From Deltaproteobacteria bacterium (GTDB lineage: Bacteria; Desulfobacterota; Desulfomonilia; UBA1062): DNA of 64,000 nucleotides. Under the pieces are notes generated by a model. The model was not told the origin of the DNA. It did no database searches and saw only the letters and a list, made by a program, of their open reading frames with translations. Location: NCBI GenBank assembly GCA_018436855.1, contig JAHDKO010000048.1, forward strand, positions 1 through 64,000, in the 5' to 3' direction. How positions within the stretch are numbered: position 1 is the first letter of the stretch; each line of letters opens with the position of its first letter. Below, in pieces: positions 60,861-64,000 of the stretch. Position numbers and translations under genes: made by a program.

Positions 60861-62999
60861 ATGCAGTTGACTCAAATGCTAAAGGACGGGAAAGTGCATG
60901 TCCTCCATGTGCCCTTTCCGGTAATGCAATCAAGGCAGATCCTGGTCAGAAATCATTTCTCCGTGGTCAGCGCCGGTACCGAGACCGGCACGGTCAGAGC
61001 CGCCAGGCAAAATATTTTCCAAAAAGCAAGGGCACGGCCGGAACAGGTCAGGCAGGTAAGAGAAGTGATGAAAAACCAGGGGATAGTTCAGGCGTATCGG
61101 GCAGTGGCCAAAAAGCTCGAAGCCTACTCCCCGCTCGGCTACTCCTGTGCCGGAGAGGTAATAGGAGTATCATCGGGCGTTCAGGGTTTCCGGGCAGGAG
61201 ACCTTGTGGCCTGCGGAGGCTTGAGCGCTTGTCATGCAGAGGTGGTGAGCGTACCGGTAAACTTATGCGTGCGGCTGGAAGGGGATGCCGATCTCAGGCA
61301 GGCTGCCTACAACACGCTGGGTGCTGTCGCTATGCAAGGCGTCAGGCAGGCAGATCTGAGGCTGGGCGAAACATGCGCTGTCATCGGTTTGGGGCTCATC
61401 GGCCAGCTGACAGCGGTCTTGCTCAGAGCATCGGGTATGAAGGTGATCGGGATCGATATCAGCAATGACATGGTTGCCATGGCCGCGAAGCATTGTGCGG
61501 ATCTGGCTTTGATGAGAGACCAGTGCGGTATCGAGGAGAAAATCATGCAATTCACCGGCGGTCTCGGGTGCGATGCAGTCGTTCTGGCGGCTGCCACGGA
61601 CTCGCTTGATCCGATCAACTTTGCTGGGGCGATCGCCCGGAAAAAGGGCACGGTGGTGGTCCTCGGGGCGGTGCCTGCCGGGTTTGACCGGGAACCGCAT
61701 TATTACAGAAAAGAGCTGCAGGTGAAGATGTCCTGCTCGTACGGGCCGGGACGGTATGATCCCTTGTATGAGGAAAAGGGCATCGATTATCCTCCCGCCT
61801 ATGTGCGATGGACGGAAAAGCGCAATATGCAGGCCTTCCAGGATCTCATCCATTCCGGTAGGATCGAAATATCCTATTTGACCACCCACACCTTCAAACT
61901 GGCCGACGCCCCGAAGGCTTATGATATGCTGACAGCCGGAACCGAGCCGTACATCGGCATCCTTATCGAATATGACGCCGAAAGGACACTTCGTAAGGAG
62001 CCTGTCAGGGTCGAAAGCTCACAGGCAGCCTCAGCCTGTCAGGTCCTGGGGATCGGATTCATAGGGGCGGGCTCCTACGCCCAGGGTTATCTTCTGCCCC
62101 ACATTACGAATTCCGCAAAGGTCAGAAAGGTCGGCGTAATGACCGGCACAGGCACCGGTTCCCGATCTGTGGCCGAGCGCTTCGGCTTCGAGTTCTGCTC
62201 CGGGGATGAGAACGATATTGTAGAAAATCCGGCAATCAACACGATCTTTATCGCCACCCGGCACAATACCCATGCACGCTATGTTATCAAGGCCCTTGAG
62301 GCCGGGAAGAATGTGTTCGTTGAAAAGCCTCTCTGTATGAACCTGAAGGAACTCGAAGACATATCTGATGCCTATCATGCAGCGCATACGGTCCTGGCGG
62401 TCGGATACAACCGGAGGTTTTCCCCGCTCGCAATCAGGATGAAAGAGGTCTTGGGCAACGGTCAGATGGCTATGATATACCGGGTGAATGCAGGCGCAAT
62501 CCCGGCCGATTCATGGATTCAGGATCGTGAAATCGGCGGAGGCCGCATCGTGGGCGAGGTCTGCCATTTCATTGATCTGCTGACCTATATCAACGGATCG
62601 CTCCCTGTATCGGTGTATGCCGCCGCATTGCCGGCTCCGGGCAGCCTGGACGATGTGGTGAACATAAGTCTGACCTATTCAAACGGGTCCATCGGCACCG
62701 TTGCCTATTATGCAAACGGCAATACACGTCTGCCCAAGGAACGGCTGGAGATATTTTCCCAAGGACGGATCGCGGTGCTGGACGATTTCAGAGAACTGAC
62801 CATCCATGCGGGGAGCGCACGGATCAGGAAGAGGCTGCTGACACAGGATAAAGGCCAGAAGGCCGGGGTCGAGTCCTTCATACGCTCTGTCATGGAGGGT
62901 AGGGGGCAGATCATTCCCTTTGAAGAGATATATTCCGCCTCTCTTGTTTCATTCCACATCCTGGAATCCTTGAGAACCGGCGAGAGGCAGTCGATTTGA
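60861..62999 (+). CDS. Fused alcohol-dehydrogenase-like / Gfo-Idh-MocA oxidoreductase
   Basis: 712 residues. Residues 1-370 resemble the zinc-type medium-chain dehydrogenase superfamily (GLGLIG nucleotide loop) but lack an obvious catalytic zinc set. Residues 392-712 are a Gfo/Idh/MocA dehydrogenase (GIGFIGAGSYAQGY, FVEKPLCMNLKELE). The same bi-domain fusion is seen in polysaccharide loci of other bacteria. AAGG at 60852-60855 fits ATG 60861 better than GTG 60858. It probably makes or remodels a sugar precursor. Confidence 0.84.
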   Translation: MQLTQMLKDGKVHVLHVPFPVMQSRQILVRNHFSVVSAGTETGTVRAARQNIFQKARARPEQVRQVREVMKNQGIVQAYRAVAKKLEAYSPLGYSCAGEVIGVSSGVQGFRAGDLVACGGLSACHAEVVSVPVNLCVRLEGDADLRQAAYNTLGAVAMQGVRQADLRLGETCAVIGLGLIGQLTAVLLRASGMKVIGIDISNDMVAMAAKHCADLALMRDQCGIEEKIMQFTGGLGCDAVVLAAATDSLDPINFAGAIARKKGTVVVLGAVPAGFDREPHYYRKELQVKMSCSYGPGRYDPLYEEKGIDYPPAYVRWTEKRNMQAFQDLIHSGRIEISYLTTHTFKLADAPKAYDMLTAGTEPYIGILIEYDAERTLRKEPVRVESSQAASACQVLGIGFIGAGSYAQGYLLPHITNSAKVRKVGVMTGTGTGSRSVAERFGFEFCSGDENDIVENPAINTIFIATRHNTHARYVIKALEAGKNVFVEKPLCMNLKELEDISDAYHAAHTVLAVGYNRRFSPLAIRMKEVLGNGQMAMIYRVNAGAIPADSWIQDREIGGGRIVGEVCHFIDLLTYINGSLPVSVYAAALPAPGSLDDVVNISLTYSNGSIGTVAYYANGNTRLPKERLEIFSQGRIAVLDDFRELTIHAGSARIRKRLLTQDKGQKAGVESFIRSVMEGRGQIIPFEEIYSASLVSFHILESLRTGERQSI

Positions 63000-63015
63000 T
63001 GTATCCTGTTTCGTC

Positions 63016-64000
63016 GTGACCGGCAGGATCAGATCCATCACTTTGAGGCTGGGGCGCATGCCGCTGCCCGAGATCTTATACCGGACAAGGCAGGCGGCTT
63101 CAATGCTTTGCTTGAAGGTCTCCGGCGTGAAGGTTTCTGTGCCCCCAATAGATGAAGGCCGTTTGAAGTCTCTTGCATTGCCTTTGATCCATGGGCGGAT
63201 CACTCACGGCGAGATCGAACGGATAATCAATAACACGTGCAGCGCACACATCCGTGACCAGAGACGAAAGAGCGTCTCTGAAAAATCCCGGTCGTGGCCT
63301 CGAGTTGCCGGGAAGCTGCGTTATATTCTTCAGTGCTCGGCACCCTCTCATGCGGGCAGGGATGATTCTGGTGATATCAGGTCGATATGGGAACCGGCAA
63401 GACTTCAGGATATTTATAAACTCCTTGTCTTTGCGACGGAAAATCCTTCGCACCAATACAGCGCGGTGGCAAAGGCATACGCCCGTCAGAAAATTCTTGC
63501 TTGGATCAGGGAAAATCCGATTCTTACCGGGCCCCACTACCTGTCAGTGATGGAGTGCGGGCTCAGGATTCCGGTGTTCCTGTACACGCTGTCTTCTCTT
63601 GGCTGCCTTTCGGATCGTGAAAAACAGCTTATCGGAGGTGCAATATACCAGCATGCCTGGCTGATCTCAAGAAGGATGTCCCTTTATTCTTCACTGGGTA
63701 ACCATACGATTTGCGAGTGTGCGGGTCTGGTATTCGCAGGGGGGCTCTTCAGGGGCGACAAGGAAGGGCAGAGGTGGCTGAAAAGAGGAACACAGCTCCT
63801 GGACCGGGAAATACGTCGTCAGATCCTTGAAGACGGAGGGCCTCTCGAGCAATCGCTGGCTTATCACCGGATTGTTCTCGATCTATGCTGGATGATTGTC
63901 CGGTTTCTGGAACAGAATGGCTTCTATGACTGCTCTCATTGGAAGGACCGCCTCATGAAGGGGGATGAGTTCCTTGGTGTGTTTGCAGATAAGCAGGGAG
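63016..64000 (+). CDS. Heparinase II/III-like protein (partial)
   Basis: A frame open from GTG 63016 to the window end (at least 328 residues): LGRMPLPEILYRTRQAASML, WEPARLQDIYKLLVFATENP, WIRENPILTGPHYLSVMECG, SLGNHTICECAGLVFAGGLF, ILEDGGPLEQSLAYHRIVLD. This all-helical toroid, with the His in GNH and Tyr in YHR, is the N-terminal catalytic part of heparinase/alginate-lyase-like enzymes of EPS loci. Start codon uncertain; no ribosome site is seen. It may cleave the exported polymer. Confidence 0.82.
   Translation, partial: MTGRIRSITLRLGRMPLPEILYRTRQAASMLCLKVSGVKVSVPPIDEGRLKSLALPLIHGRITHGEIERIINNTCSAHIRDQRRKSVSEKSRSWPRVAGKLRYILQCSAPSHAGRDDSGDIRSIWEPARLQDIYKLLVFATENPSHQYSAVAKAYARQKILAWIRENPILTGPHYLSVMECGLRIPVFLYTLSSLGCLSDREKQLIGGAIYQHAWLISRRMSLYSSLGNHTICECAGLVFAGGLFRGDKEGQRWLKRGTQLLDREIRRQILEDGGPLEQSLAYHRIVLDLCWMIVRFLEQNGFYDCSHWKDRLMKGDEFLGVFADKQG

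Overview
The window looks like a piece of chromosome from a GC-rich, free-living Gram-negative anaerobe. The best guess is a member of the Desulfobacterota (former Deltaproteobacteria). The reasons are the EF-Tu/S10/spc/alpha ribosomal arrangement, ADP-forming acyl-CoA synthetase-type genes, a sigma-54 regulator, and an exosortase-type (PEP-CTERM-like) surface protein and polysaccharide locus. No rRNA marker is present, so the placement is an inference.

Bases 1-14421 are one long plus-strand run: the tail of tuf, then rpsJ-rplC-rplD-rplW-rplB-rpsS-rplV-rpsC-rplP-rpmC-rpsQ, rplN-rplX-rplE-rpsZ-rpsH-rplF-rplR-rpsE-rpmD-rplO-secY, adk-infA-rpmJ, and rpsM-rpsK-rpsD-rpoA-rplQ. No map gene lies between adk and infA. 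A lone ECF-type ATPase gene follows rplQ. S14, S4, L36 and the adenylate kinase lid all carry zinc-binding cysteines.

Bases 14438-38058 are a patchwork of short transcription units on both strands: a TerC membrane protein, an ABC-F ATPase, an HTH/GHKL-ATPase/DUF4325 protein, a CBS-PAS-sigma54 activator, a divergent thiolase-like gene, small membrane proteins, a nucleotide-sugar dehydrogenase next to a shortened pyruvate-kinase-like protein, a patatin, a bacterioferritin, an amidohydrolase, an HhH protein, a cation efflux protein and a secreted glucose/sorbosone-dehydrogenase-like protein. The spacers hold four good copies and one rearranged copy of a roughly 115-bp dispersed repeat, and one long REPIN-like palindrome.

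Bases 38685-40608 hold six consecutive genes of about 62 residues, all of one family (DUF2795), with a decayed seventh copy between the third and fourth and at least two intrinsic terminators inside the array. Then come a B12/radical-SAM protein, a GH57 enzyme, a zinc phospholipase-like protein, and two CoA-binding acyl-CoA synthetase (ADP-forming) subunits on either side of a PadR regulator.

From about 49.3 kb to the end, base composition is visibly more AT-rich and the content changes to cell-surface export: three secreted proteins with VPxPA-type C-terminal sorting tails (one a GDSL-family protein lacking its catalytic serine), the ATPase typical of PEP-CTERM/exosortase EPS loci, a LamG plus glycosidase-like protein, a flippase, a Wzy-like polymerase/ligase, a glycosyltransferase, a PaaK/CapK-like adenylating enzyme, a fused dehydrogenase, and a heparinase II/III-like protein that runs off the end.

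The items most worth a second look are the DUF2795 array, the identically spaced triple GGTTGAC arrays at both ends of the HTH-GHKL-DUF4325 gene, the dispersed repeat family, and the sorting-tail protein cluster with its apparent pseudoenzyme. All calls come from reading the sequence; no database search was possible.
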